A stretch of DNA of 64,000 nt from RUG563 sp045590215. GTDB lineage: Bacteria; Bacillota; Clostridia; Christensenellales; Aristaeellaceae. The translations under genes and the position numbers were made by a program. Location of the stretch: positions 1 to 64,000 of the forward strand of contig JAZNQO010000028.1 of the NCBI GenBank assembly GCA_045590215.1. The letters are read 5' to 3'. Shown here in pieces: positions 23,496 to 32,001 of the stretch; position 1 is the stretch's first letter, and each line of letters opens with the position of its first letter. The notes below the pieces were generated by a model. That model was given only the letters and a program-made list of their open reading frames with translations, did not search any database and had not been told where the DNA came from.

Positions 23496-25100
23496 TTACA
23501 GCTGGGGACCGGCCTTCACCAGAGCCTTGCCGGCGTCGTTGCCGGTATACTTGACGAAGTTCTTCACGAAACGGCCAGCCAGATCCTGCGCCTTCACGTC
23601 CCATTCGGAAGCATCGGCATAGGTGTCACGGGGATCCAGAATGGCGGGGTTCACGCCGGGCAGTTCAGTGGGCACTTCCAGATCGAAGAGGGGAATCTTC
23701 TTGGTGGGGGCCTTGAGGATATCGCCGTTGAGGATAGCGTCGATGATGCCGCGGGTGTCCTTGATGGTGATGCGCTTGCCGGTGCCGTTCCAGCCGGTGT
23801 TGACCAGATAAGCCTTGGCACCGTTTGCTTCCATCTTCTTCACCAGTTCTTCGCCGTACTTGGTGGGATGCAGTTCCAGGAAAGCCTGGCCAAAGCAAGC
23901 GGAGAAGGTGGGGGTGGGTTCGGTGATGCCGCGTTCCGTGCCGGCCAGCTTGGCAGTGAAGCCGGAGAGGAAGTAATACTGGGCCTGTTCGGGGGTCAGG
24001 ATGGAAACGGGGGGCAGCACGCCGAAAGCGTCGGCAGACAGGAAGATCACGTTCTTGGCAGCGGGGGCTGCGGAAACGGGCTTCACGATGTTCTGGATAT
24101 GGTCAATGGGATAGGAAACACGGGTGTTTTCGGTGACGGAATCGTCAGCGAAATCGCACTTGCCGTTTTCATCCACAGTCACGTTTTCCAAGAGAGCGTT
24201 GCGCTTGATGGCGTTGTAGATATCGGGTTCGCTTTCAGCGTCCAGATTGATCACCTTGGCATAGCAGCCGCCTTCAAAGTTGAACACGCCATTGTCGTCC
24301 CAGCCGTGTTCGTCATCGCCGATGAGGAGACGCTTGGGGTCGGTGGACAGGGTGGTCTTGCCAGTGCCGGACAGGCCGAAGAACAGTGCGGTGTTTTCGC
24401 CGTTCATATCGGTGTTGGCGGAGCAGTGCATGGAAGCAATACCCTGCAGGGGCAGGTAGTAGTTCATCATGGAGAACATGCCCTTCTTCATTTCGCCGCC
24501 GTACCAGGTGTTCAGGATCACCTGTTCACGATCGGTGAGGTTGAAGATAGCGGCGGTTTCGCTGTTCAGGCCCAGTTCCTTGAAGTTGACAACCTTGGCC
24601 TTGGCGGCGTTATAGGAAACGAAGTCCGGCTCGAAAGAAGCCAGTTCTTCTTCGGTGGGGTTGATGAACATGTTTTTCACGAAATGAGCCTGCCAGGCCA
24701 CTTCCATGATGAAGCGGATGGACATCCGGGTGTCGGGGTTGGCACCGCAGAAAACGTCCATGACGTACAGCTTCTTATTGCTCAGCTGTTCCTGGGCCAG
24801 CTTCTTGCATTCTGCCCAGGCTTCCTTGGAAGCAGGCTTATTATCGTTCTTAAATTCGTCGGACGTCCACCACACGGTGTCCTTGCTGGTTTCGTCCATC
24901 ACGATGAACTTATCTTTGGGGGAGCGGCCGGTATAGATGCCGGTCATTACGTTCACTGCGCCCAGTTCCGTCAGCTGGCCCTTTTCAAAGCCTTCCAGAG
25001 CGGGGTTCATTTCTTCTTCAAACAGCACTTCAAAGGAAGGATTGCGCACGATTTCGGTGGTGCCGGTGATGCCATAGCGGGTCAAGTCGATCTGCTTCAT
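23496..25100 (-). CDS. pckA: Phosphoenolpyruvate carboxykinase (ATP)
   Basis: 534 aa, standard for the ATP-dependent enzyme, which interconverts oxaloacetate + ATP and PEP + CO2 + ADP; in anaerobes it often runs toward oxaloacetate. Motifs: MTGIYTGRSPKDKF (substrate Arg, about 52-65), LNTWYGGEMKKGMF (metal ligand Lys), FGLSGTGKTT (P-loop, 241-250), GDDEHGWDD (kinase-2, 261-269), and RVSYPIDHI. ATG 25100 follows AAGAGG. Monocistronic. Together with PFOR and PfkA it outlines fermentative central metabolism in this window. Confidence 0.98.
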   Translation of the reverse strand: MKQIDLTRYGITGTTEIVRNPSFEVLFEEEMNPALEGFEKGQLTELGAVNVMTGIYTGRSPKDKFIVMDETSKDTVWWTSDEFKNDNKPASKEAWAECKKLAQEQLSNKKLYVMDVFCGANPDTRMSIRFIMEVAWQAHFVKNMFINPTEEELASFEPDFVSYNAAKAKVVNFKELGLNSETAAIFNLTDREQVILNTWYGGEMKKGMFSMMNYYLPLQGIASMHCSANTDMNGENTALFFGLSGTGKTTLSTDPKRLLIGDDEHGWDDNGVFNFEGGCYAKVINLDAESEPDIYNAIKRNALLENVTVDENGKCDFADDSVTENTRVSYPIDHIQNIVKPVSAAPAAKNVIFLSADAFGVLPPVSILTPEQAQYYFLSGFTAKLAGTERGITEPTPTFSACFGQAFLELHPTKYGEELVKKMEANGAKAYLVNTGWNGTGKRITIKDTRGIIDAILNGDILKAPTKKIPLFDLEVPTELPGVNPAILDPRDTYADASEWDVKAQDLAGRFVKNFVKYTGNDAGKALVKAGPQL

Positions 25101-25147
25101 GATGCGGAACCTCTTTTCTTAATTATTGCAAAATGGGAACATTTCCG

Positions 25148-25194
25148 ATTGAGGAATGGCTTTTCATTCCAAATGAAGCCCTCACTTCCTCAAT
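25148..25194 (-). promoter_or_regulatory. Long imperfect hairpin upstream of pckA
   Basis: ATTGAGGA / TCCTCAAT outer arms with an inner GGCTT/AAGCC pairing (minus strand), about 48 bp before the pckA start. It may be the terminator of the upstream membrane-fusion gene (weak T run) or a leader structure of pckA. Confidence 0.35.
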
Positions 25195-25271
25195 TTACAT
25201 CCTACACCATGAAGCCCCAAAAAGCAAGCAAAGAAACAGGAAAATTTTGCGCATTTTGCATCAAAATTATG

Positions 25272-26891
25272 TCACTTTCTCCCGGCAGCCCGATGGGCAG
25301 GATACCATTTTTCAAACCAGCCGGTAAAGATGCCCATTCCTGCCGTCAGAACATACTGGATAATGGGCAGATATGCCCCCACCGCCGTGGAGCCCAGCAG
25401 GAAATACGCTGCTGCAATTGTGAGATACAGAATGCCCCAGCCGGCCGCCAGAATATAGTTGGGCTTCATAAACAGGGGATTTTTCAGCGCATCCTCGCCA
25501 CCGTAATTGTATTTCACATAAGCAGCGCAAAGGGGCTCTTTTGTGAAACAGGAAAGCAGCCACAAAAGCCCGAAATAAAGATAGGAAAGGTTTGTGCATA
25601 AGGGGTTTTGCCCAGTGAACAGCGCAGTGGCCGCCAATGCGGAAACGCCGCTGATGGCTAAAACATCATATTTCGTGAACCGGAAGAGGAGGGAAAGCAG
25701 CGGCACCATACATGCGCAAATCAGCGACGCAAAAAGGCCGCCCTGCCCCATATTACCCACGATCCAATAGGCCATGAAGGGCACAAGGAAAATCCAAAGC
25801 TGCGGATGCTTTCTTTCTTTTTTGTCCGGCGCAGGCTGGGTTTGGGCTTCCCCTCCGCTGCCGAAAAAATCGCCCCAGCGAATCATCAGGGAAAAATCGC
25901 CCGTCACCCGGTACATCTGCTTGGCCAGTGCCGCATCACCCCGGAGTTCACCCTTTGCAATTTGCAGCCACACGTCAAAGGGCGTGTCAATCCGGGTGGT
26001 GGGAACAAGGCTTCCGTCCGTTACCACCTGACTGCCCTCCTTCCGCAAAGCAATCTGATAGGTTTTCTGCAAATCCGTGTAGCAGATTTCCAGCACCCGG
26101 TCTTTTCCGTCCCAGCTGTTTTTATTGTAAAGGGCGGCCATCTGCCGGGTGAAGGACAGGCTATCGTCTTCCTTTTCGCCGCTTTCCTTATCCACGCCCC
26201 AGCTGGCATCCGCCATCTGCTCAAATGTTTCTTTGGGGAAAAGCAGGGGGTCCAAGGCCTCTTTTGTCTTTTCGGAGATGCCGCCTTTTGCCCATTCTGC
26301 ACCAGCTTTCTTTACCCATTCCAGATACGCCCCGGTGCGCTCCCGCAGCTCCTTCACCCGGAAAAGCTCGCCCTGACCGCAGAAAACGGTGGTGTAATTG
26401 TCCTTGCCGCAGATGTGGTCAAACATCCGGCAGACGCTGTCGTAATTGCCTTTTGCGGAATAAAAGCCGCAGGTGGAAACAAGCACATATTTCTTTTTGC
26501 TCAGATCGTAGCGCATAACATGGCCTCCGCTGCCGACGCCGTCGTTTCTGTCGGCCATAAAGGGCATCACCAGCGGCAGCTGACGATCAATAAAATCCTT
26601 CAAAAGCCCCGGCACATTGAAATAATATAAGGGGAAGGAATAAACAATCACATCCGCAAGCACCATCTTTTCCAGAAGCGGTGCCATATCATCCCGAAGG
26701 ACGCACTGCCCCGGCGTTTTGTTCCAGCAGGAAAAGCAGCCCTTGCAACCGGAAAGCTGCAGAGAAGCCAGGTCAATCTGCTCCGTTTCCGCCTTTTCTG
26801 CGCTGCCAAGGCCTTCCGCAAAGGCTTTTGCAAGCTGCAAGGAATTGCTGGCCTTTCCCTTGGGGCTACCGTTAATCAGCAGAATACGCAT
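25272..26891 (-). CDS. Three-domain fusion: flavodoxin-like FMN reductase, SCP2-like domain, membrane domain
   Basis: 539 aa. Residues 1-230: NADPH-dependent FMN-reductase/flavodoxin-like fold with the FMN phosphate loop INGSPKGKASNS (6-17) and Cys at 49, 52, 55 and 63 (GCKGCFSCW), FPLYYFNVPGLLKDFIDR. Residues about 235-365: SCP2 sterol-carrier-like domain (YQIALRKEG, FDVWLQIAKGELRGDAALAKQMYRVTGDFSLMIRW). Residues about 370-539: five or six membrane segments (WIFLVPFMAYWIVG, YLYFGLLWLLSCF, ILAAGWGILYLTIAAAYFLLG). Redox chemistry on a membrane-held hydrophobic substrate is a reasonable guess. It overlaps the PadR gene by 20 bp and is controlled with it. Confidence 0.75.
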   Translation of the reverse strand: MRILLINGSPKGKASNSLQLAKAFAEGLGSAEKAETEQIDLASLQLSGCKGCFSCWNKTPGQCVLRDDMAPLLEKMVLADVIVYSFPLYYFNVPGLLKDFIDRQLPLVMPFMADRNDGVGSGGHVMRYDLSKKKYVLVSTCGFYSAKGNYDSVCRMFDHICGKDNYTTVFCGQGELFRVKELRERTGAYLEWVKKAGAEWAKGGISEKTKEALDPLLFPKETFEQMADASWGVDKESGEKEDDSLSFTRQMAALYNKNSWDGKDRVLEICYTDLQKTYQIALRKEGSQVVTDGSLVPTTRIDTPFDVWLQIAKGELRGDAALAKQMYRVTGDFSLMIRWGDFFGSGGEAQTQPAPDKKERKHPQLWIFLVPFMAYWIVGNMGQGGLFASLICACMVPLLSLLFRFTKYDVLAISGVSALAATALFTGQNPLCTNLSYLYFGLLWLLSCFTKEPLCAAYVKYNYGGEDALKNPLFMKPNYILAAGWGILYLTIAAAYFLLGSTAVGAYLPIIQYVLTAGMGIFTGWFEKWYPAHRAAGRK

Positions 26892-27432
26892 GAATGATTT
26901 CCTCCAGTTCCTGTTCACATTTTTTCGCCCAGTCGTTCATCATTTGGATGTACATGGTGCCAAATTCCACCGTCATTTTCCAATAGAGAGCCTTCAAGGG
27001 GTCATCCATTTCTCCCTGATAAAAGGCAATATTTTCAGAAGGCTTGGCCGCCGCAGCGAAAAACGCTTCACATTCTTTTCGGATGCGCCGGAAAAAGGCG
27101 ATGTTCTCGCCGGGCAGCAATTCCCCCCGGAAAAAGGTGCGCATCAGCAGGGGGCTATTGCTGTCCAGCCCCGTTTCCTCTTCCTGTAGCCAACGCTTCA
27201 GTTCCCTTTTTCCCTCCTCTGTGATGGAAAAAACATTCTTGTCCGGCTTGCCCTGCTGGGTGACGCTGCGGCTGTCCACAAAGCCTTTCTTTTTCAGGGT
27301 CTGCAATTCCCGGTAAATCTGGCTGGTTTGGGCAGACCAGAAAAAGTTCAGCGAATCCCGGAACACTTCCATCAGCTCATAGCCCGTCTTTTCCCCATAA
27401 TTGAGCAGCCCCAGAATACCGTGCTTCAGCAT
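26872..27432 (-). CDS. PadR-family transcriptional regulator
   Basis: 186 aa, PadR subfamily with the long C-terminal helical domain. N-terminal winged helix: LKHGILGLLNYGEKTGYELMEVF (ligand-responsive PadR signature), IYRELQTLKKKGFVDSR (recognition helix and wing), KNVFSITEEGKRELKRWL. The C-terminal half (YQGEMDDPLKALYWKMTVEFGTMY) is the dimer coiled region. Start ATG 27432 has GGAGG 8 bp upstream. It is first in a two-gene operon with the flavodoxin/SCP2 fusion. The promoter carries two direct-repeat operators, so autorepression is likely. Confidence 0.93.
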   Translation of the reverse strand: MLKHGILGLLNYGEKTGYELMEVFRDSLNFFWSAQTSQIYRELQTLKKKGFVDSRSVTQQGKPDKNVFSITEEGKRELKRWLQEEETGLDSNSPLLMRTFFRGELLPGENIAFFRRIRKECEAFFAAAAKPSENIAFYQGEMDDPLKALYWKMTVEFGTMYIQMMNDWAKKCEQELEEIIHAYSAD

Positions 27433-27451
27433 TGTTCTTTCCTCCGTTTTA

Positions 27452-27497
27452 TTCCACATGTTGAATATATTATAGTTCCACTTGTGGAATATGTCAA
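27452..27497 (-). promoter_or_regulatory. Consensus sigma-A promoter with two PadR-type operators
   Basis: On the minus strand TTGACA (27492-27497), exactly 17 bp, TATAAT (27469-27474). Two 17-bp repeats written on the plus strand, TTCCACATGTTGAATAT (27452-27468) and TTCCACTTGTGGAATAT (27476-27492), differ at two bases and are 24 bp apart; the second is a TTCCAC-N2-GTGGAA palindrome in the promoter spacer, the first covers the start point. Binding would block RNA polymerase. Confidence 0.8.
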
Positions 27498-27528
27498 GCC
27501 CGTTTGAATATTTTTTCGGACAACAAAA

Positions 27529-27553
27529 AACGGATGGCATTTTACCATCCGTT
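27529..27553 (-). terminator. Terminator of the SPFH gene
   Basis: AACGGATGG / CCATCCGTT stem followed on the minus strand by TTTTTTG, 20 bp past the stop. Confidence 0.85.
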
Positions 27554-27572
27554 CAGATTTTCAATCGCTATG

Positions 27573-28547
27573 TTATTGTTTTGCACCGCATTCGGAGCAG
27601 AATTTAGCCGTTCTTGCAATCTTCGTGCCGCATTCGGAGCAGAACTTGGTTTCCCCGGCCACGGCTGCCGCTGTTGCCACAGGAGCTGCCGTCTGCTGGC
27701 CGGCCATCTGCATGGCCTGCGCCATCATCATGCCTGCGCCCATCCCGGCACCCATGCCGGCGGTACCAGCCTGATTGTTGGCCGCATCCCGCATCGCTTC
27801 CGCCGCCTGAAACTGGGTGTATTTGTTCAGATCGCCCACAACGCCCATGGAGGTGCGCCTGTCCATAGCTTCTTCCACTTCCTGGGGCAGGGAGATATTT
27901 TCAATCACAAAGCTTTCCAGCTTCAGACCCAGATTTTCAATCCGGGGAGCCAGTGCCTGCAGGGCATACTGGGAAAGCTCGTCATAATTGGCGGCCAGAT
28001 CCAAAGCCGGAATCTTGCTCTGGGCAATGGCATCGGACAGGCCGGAAACCAGCGTGCGCTTCACTTGGCCGGTGACGCCGTCCACGGTCATATAAGCACT
28101 GGTGCCGAACACTTCCTTCAGGAAGGCCACGGGATCATTCACCCGGAAGGAGTAAATGCCGTGAGCACGCAGGCGCACCATGCCAAATTCCGCATCCCGC
28201 ATCATCACGGGGTTGGACGTGCCCCACTTCTGATCCAGAAACTGCTTGGTGTTGATGAAATACACTTCCGCCTTGAAGGGGGAGTTGAAGCCGAATTTCC
28301 AGCTCTGCAATGCCGTCATAATGGGCATGTTCTGGGTGGAAAGCTCATACCGGCCGGGGGCAAACACATCGGCAATCTGCCCTTCGTTTACCATCACAGC
28401 CACTTGGCTTTCGCGCACCGTCAGCTGTGCGCCCATCATGATTTCCTTGCCGCCCCGGTCATAGCGATGCACCATGGTATCGGCGGAGTTATCTTTCCAT
28501 TCGATGACGTCAATCAATTGACCCTTGAACAAATCAAAAATACCCAC
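27573..28547 (-). CDS. SPFH/band 7 protein (YdjI-like) with C-terminal zinc ribbons
   Basis: 324 aa. Residues about 1-250: SPFH domain of the YdjI/virion-core-like type (GIFDLFKGQLIDVIEW, VRESQVAVMVNEGQIADVFAPGRYEL, TLVSGLSDAIAQSKIPALDLAANYDEL, LESFVIENISLPQEVEEAMDRR). About 255-290: Gly/Met/Ala-rich linker. C-terminus: two CSECG units (FCSECGTK, FCSECGAK) forming a zinc ribbon. B. subtilis YdjI helps recruit phage-shock-type YdjG/H/F complexes to membranes. It follows the receiver-like gene by 19 bp. Membrane-quality control is the likely field. Confidence 0.85.
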   Translation of the reverse strand: MGIFDLFKGQLIDVIEWKDNSADTMVHRYDRGGKEIMMGAQLTVRESQVAVMVNEGQIADVFAPGRYELSTQNMPIMTALQSWKFGFNSPFKAEVYFINTKQFLDQKWGTSNPVMMRDAEFGMVRLRAHGIYSFRVNDPVAFLKEVFGTSAYMTVDGVTGQVKRTLVSGLSDAIAQSKIPALDLAANYDELSQYALQALAPRIENLGLKLESFVIENISLPQEVEEAMDRRTSMGVVGDLNKYTQFQAAEAMRDAANNQAGTAGMGAGMGAGMMMAQAMQMAGQQTAAPVATAAAVAGETKFCSECGTKIARTAKFCSECGAKQ

Positions 28548-28566
28548 TTTTCATCCTCCTCTATCA

Positions 28567-29373
28567 TCACTGTTTATTGTTTTCAATGAAGTTTTTCAGC
28601 CCGTCCAGCCATGCGGATTCAGCCACTTCCATATCCAGATCCAGATATTCCTTGATGCGGCCAATGGCATCCTGCACATGCTCGTCCGCCCGTGCGGCAA
28701 AGGATTCCGCTTCTTCGGGGGCTTCGTTCATCATGGGGATGCAAACCAGCCGGATATGCCGTGGGGTGAGCACCGCCACAGCATAGTAAATGCCGTCCAC
28801 ATAGCGGCCAAAGAAATTATTGCGCAGGGCACGCTCCAGCCGCCGCTGGGCATGATAATGATGATCGGAAAACACATCGCCCTGGGGCATATCAATTTCA
28901 TACAGCACGCAAGTGCCCTTGGCATTGATGCGAAGACGGGTCAATTTCAGCAAGCTTTCCAGCCTTTCCCAATCCCCGTATTCGCCGGAGAGCATATCGT
29001 GGATCAGCTCATCCCGCTGAATGGTGAGCATGGTTTCTTCGTCGTACACTTCATCGGAAAAATCCTGATGCAGCTTATCCAGCAATTGCCTTGTATCCTT
29101 CAGCACATTCATCTGCTTGTCCAGTTCGCTGTATACTTCAAAAATCGGCAGGCTGGGGCGGCCATAATTCAAAAAGCGCACAAGGGACGTAGCCTTGGCT
29201 TTGGGCAAATGCAGCCCCACCGCATCCACAGCACTGGAGTTCATCAGCTCAATGGCACTTTCCGCATTATCCACCATCTTTGGCGTGCGGCAATTCAGCT
29301 TTGCCCAGTCAATCTGTGTTTCAAACATCTGCCGGATATCTTCCCGATCCGTTACGATCAGCAGTTTGTACAT
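28567..29373 (-). CDS. Degenerate response-regulator receiver protein without DNA-binding domain
   Basis: 268 aa. The first about 120 residues look like a YesN-type receiver: LLIVTDREDIRQMFETQIDW with the acidic pair, AESAIELMNSSAVDAVGLHLPKA where the phosphoacceptor Asp should be but is not (VGLHLP), and a weak PIFEVYSE strand. The rest is like the middle region of YesN regulators (ERLESLLKLTRLRI, VLYEIDMP, YYAVAVL), but the AraC helix-turn-helix is missing. So it is a pseudo-receiver probably acting by protein contact. Start ATG 29373 follows GGAGG. First gene of the operon with the SPFH protein. Confidence 0.65.
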   Translation of the reverse strand: MYKLLIVTDREDIRQMFETQIDWAKLNCRTPKMVDNAESAIELMNSSAVDAVGLHLPKAKATSLVRFLNYGRPSLPIFEVYSELDKQMNVLKDTRQLLDKLHQDFSDEVYDEETMLTIQRDELIHDMLSGEYGDWERLESLLKLTRLRINAKGTCVLYEIDMPQGDVFSDHHYHAQRRLERALRNNFFGRYVDGIYYAVAVLTPRHIRLVCIPMMNEAPEEAESFAARADEHVQDAIGRIKEYLDLDMEVAESAWLDGLKNFIENNKQ

Positions 29374-29462
29374 GCAATTCCTCCATTTTTGCACAGGGTT
29401 CTCCCGAAGGATGAGGATGGGGCTCTGCTATTTATTGCTTTCTGTCACAAGCCCAAAGAATC

Positions 29463-29525
29463 ATCAGCCAATTTGATAAAAAATCGGCTGATAACAATTA
29501 TATCATAAATAAGAAGCGGATGCAA
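29463..29525 (-). promoter_or_regulatory. Promoter and inverted repeat of the receiver-SPFH operon
   Basis: Minus strand TTGCAT (29520-29525), 17 bp, TATAAT (29497-29502). Immediately downstream is an inverted repeat ATCAGCC (29463-29469) / GGCTGAT (29486-29492), placed like an operator or 5'-leader hairpin. Confidence 0.6.
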
Positions 29526-29538
29526 TCATTTTTCCCTG

Positions 29539-30192
29539 TCAGCGGTTTTTCAGGAAAGAATAGATCAGGTTTTTCAGGATTTCGTGGCCGGCATCGTTGG
29601 GATGGAGCCCATCGGGAATATACATTTCCTGAATGGCAGGCACACGGGGCTGCAGGCCGCTTTCCCTGTACAAATCTAGAATGGGCAGGGAATAAAACTC
29701 CGCCACCTGCCGAATGGCGTTCACATAATCCAAAAGAACGCCTGCCCGCTTGCGGCCGTTTTCGTCGTAGATTTCATCTTCCGTCAGCCGGTGCAAGGGG
29801 GTCATGACGGCAATCAGGGCATTAGGGAAGCGGGTGATGAGGGAGGCATAGAGGGTGTGCAGGGCACCATAGAAGGTATCCGGCGTGCGGTCGTTCATAT
29901 TGCCCATGGGCGCATCACCGTGACCAAAGTCATTGGTGCCGCCAAAGACCATAATCACGTCCGCATCGCTGTCCAGCTCCGGCACACGGGAGCAGAAGTC
30001 CAGGTCAAACCGGGGCTCGTCAGAGGGAACACGCTGCCTTGCAATCCGGGTGCCGCTGATGCCGTGGTTCACCGTCAGGATGCCGTACTCGGATGCCAAT
30101 AAATCCGCAAAGCAATAGCCGGGGCCGGATGTGCCGCAGCCTTCTGTGATGCTGTCGCCAAGAAAATCAATCTTCTGTCCAAGCATTTCCAT
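29539..30192 (-). CDS. SGNH/GDSL-type hydrolase
   Basis: 217 aa cytosolic esterase-like protein. The four SGNH blocks are visible: FLGDSITEG (nucleophile Ser), GISGTRIARQ (oxyanion Gly), FGGTNDFG (Asn), and DGLHPNDAGHE (catalytic Asp and His). No signal peptide. Substrate unknown; relatives deacetylate sugars or hydrolyse lysophospholipids. Start ATG 30192 follows GGAGG; an upstream frame extension overlaps mutY. Lies 4 bp after the MutY-GNAT gene, so it is co-transcribed. Confidence 0.88.
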   Translation of the reverse strand: MEMLGQKIDFLGDSITEGCGTSGPGYCFADLLASEYGILTVNHGISGTRIARQRVPSDEPRFDLDFCSRVPELDSDADVIMVFGGTNDFGHGDAPMGNMNDRTPDTFYGALHTLYASLITRFPNALIAVMTPLHRLTEDEIYDENGRKRAGVLLDYVNAIRQVAEFYSLPILDLYRESGLQPRVPAIQEMYIPDGLHPNDAGHEILKNLIYSFLKNR

Positions 30193-30196
30193 AAAT

Positions 30197-31726
30197 TCAT
30201 TGTCCTCCTTCTTCTTTCTCACCCGGACGGATGAGGCTGGTTTCCCAAAGATCGTAGGTTTTATTCAACAAACGATGCTCTTTCACCTGCACAAACCCGG
30301 CATTTTTATACATCTTCACTGCATGGGGAGCCTGATCCAAAGCGGTCACAAACATCTCTTTCTCTCTGTTCAGCTTTTCTATTGCGAAAACCGTCGCCTT
30401 GGTACCGATGCCCTGCCTTTGATAAGCCGGATGAATGTACAGGGTGTAAAGCTCATTTTCCGCAGCGTCCAATACCAACACCCCCACGGCCTTTCCTTCC
30501 GTGCAGACGGCATACACCATCTTCCCCGTGCTGATATGGCTGCGCAGCAGCATCTCCATAAAAAGGGGTGTGTGCTCTTCCAAAAATGCCTTGGAAGCGT
30601 GCGCCCGATGCGCATCCTGCCAGCTCGCCTGATAGGCCTTGGCTGCTTCCGTTATTTTTTCCGGGCATTCGTTCAGGGAAACAAACGCAATCTCTTTCGT
30701 CAGTATTCTTTCCGCCAATTGCCGGGCAGCTTTTACCGCTGTAGGGATGGGCAAATCCTGCATCCCGGCAAGGGAAAACCATTGCCCCGGTCCTTTTTGC
30801 TTCACCTCGCAGTGCCATAACTGCATCTGCCAGATGCGATGGGTGAACACATGGCGAGCCTGCCCATGCTTTGTGAGCTTCACGGGCATTAAACCCATTT
30901 TTTTCAAGCCTTCTTTTACCTGCTCTTCCCCTTCCGCATCTTCCAGGAGGGGATACACCCATAAATTTTTCAGCAGTGCTTCCTTCCTTTGCAAAAGCAA
31001 AGCTTCCCCTTTGCAGGTTACAACCACCGCCGCCAGTTCCATTTCCACCGGCGGCTTTTGCACCGCCTTCACCGGCAAGTATTCCGCATCCCCTTCTTTT
31101 CTGGCATCGCAAAGCCCGAAAAGCGGGCATTTATCACATTCCGGCGTGCCGGGGCAGCAATGGGACGCCCCCAGATCCATCAACGCCTGATTGAAATCGC
31201 CGCAGCGTCTGTCCGGCATATCTTTCTTGGCTAACGAAAGCAGCTTCCGCTTCACCGAAGGAATGCCCACATCTTCCCTGACCCCATGCACACGGGAAAG
31301 CACCCTTGTGAGGTTGCCGTCCATGGCAGGGCAGGGCAAATCAAAGGCAATGGAGGCAATGGCAGCGGCGGTGTATTCCCCTACCCCCGGCAGGGAAAGC
31401 ATCTTATCGTAATCCGCCGGAAAGATACCGCCCCATTCCTCTGCCACTTTCCCAGCCGCTTTATGCAAGTTCCGGGCACGGGAATAATACCCCAGCCCTT
31501 CCCACAGTTTCAATACGTCCTGCTGCGGTGCCTTGGCCAAATCAAACACCGTGGGAAACCGCTCCATAAACCGCAGAAAATACGCCCCTGCCGTTTCTGT
31601 CCTCGTTTGCTGCAGCATAATCTCGCTCACCCAGATGCGATAGGGGTCTTTTGTGCCCCGGAAGGGCAGGGTGCGGCCATAACGGTCATACCATGTAAGC
31701 AGCCGTTCCGATAACGCCTTTTCCAT
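30197..31726 (-). CDS. mutY: MutY adenine glycosylase fused to a GNAT acetyltransferase
   Basis: 509 aa; MutY alone is about 350. Residues 1-225: HhH-GPD glycosylase with E35 (WVSEIMLQQT), helix-hairpin-helix LPGVGEYTAAA (112-122), catalytic D136 (AMDGN) and the 4Fe-4S loop C190-x6-C197-x2-C200-x5-C206. About 225-345: NUDIX-like 8-oxoG recognition domain (LLLQRKE, HGQARHVFTHRIW). About 390-500: GNAT domain (AVGVLVLD, LYIHPAYQRQGIGTKA, HAVKMYKNAGF). MutY removes adenine opposite 8-oxoguanine. The acetyltransferase partner is unusual; the reading frame is continuous with no internal start needed. GGAGGGAGG precedes the ATG. Confidence 0.93.
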   Translation of the reverse strand: MEKALSERLLTWYDRYGRTLPFRGTKDPYRIWVSEIMLQQTRTETAGAYFLRFMERFPTVFDLAKAPQQDVLKLWEGLGYYSRARNLHKAAGKVAEEWGGIFPADYDKMLSLPGVGEYTAAAIASIAFDLPCPAMDGNLTRVLSRVHGVREDVGIPSVKRKLLSLAKKDMPDRRCGDFNQALMDLGASHCCPGTPECDKCPLFGLCDARKEGDAEYLPVKAVQKPPVEMELAAVVVTCKGEALLLQRKEALLKNLWVYPLLEDAEGEEQVKEGLKKMGLMPVKLTKHGQARHVFTHRIWQMQLWHCEVKQKGPGQWFSLAGMQDLPIPTAVKAARQLAERILTKEIAFVSLNECPEKITEAAKAYQASWQDAHRAHASKAFLEEHTPLFMEMLLRSHISTGKMVYAVCTEGKAVGVLVLDAAENELYTLYIHPAYQRQGIGTKATVFAIEKLNREKEMFVTALDQAPHAVKMYKNAGFVQVKEHRLLNKTYDLWETSLIRPGEKEEGGQ

Positions 31727-31897
31727 GCGCCTCCCTCCTTTTACTTGATTATATCACACTTTCTTCCCTGCCGGAAAGAGCAAATTTTCCCTGCACTAAT
31801 GTATGGTGATGTACAACGCATCTTGTGGAAATTAAGGCAAAAGTATGTTATTGATAAATTTTTTTCTAAATTCGTCCCGATTTTGCAAAATTAACTG

Positions 31898-31926
31898 TTG
31901 TGAAAATCCGCAGAATGTAATATACT
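31898..31926 (+). promoter_or_regulatory. groESL promoter
   Basis: TTGTGA (31898-31903), 17 bp, TATACT (31921-31926), 15 bp before the CIRCE element. Confidence 0.7.
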
Positions 31927-31941
31927 ATGCAAGGAAGGGTT

Positions 31942-31968
31942 TTAGCACTCTTTGCTTTTGAGTGCTAA
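31942..31968 (+). promoter_or_regulatory. CIRCE operator (HrcA binding site)
   Basis: Perfect TTAGCACTC-N9-GAGTGCTAA. HrcA binds this palindrome and represses groESL without heat stress. hrcA itself is not in the window. Confidence 0.98.
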
Positions 31969-32001
31969 AGCACCCATCCAATACCATCGAGGAGGATCAC
32001 T

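Noticed and set aside
23445..25601. 718-codon open frame opposite pckA
   Set aside because: Antisense shadow; it runs across the intergenic region and into another gene.
30197..31726. MutY and GNAT as two separate genes
   Set aside because: No stop, no internal ribosome site, and the linker is continuous, so one fused gene is the simpler reading.
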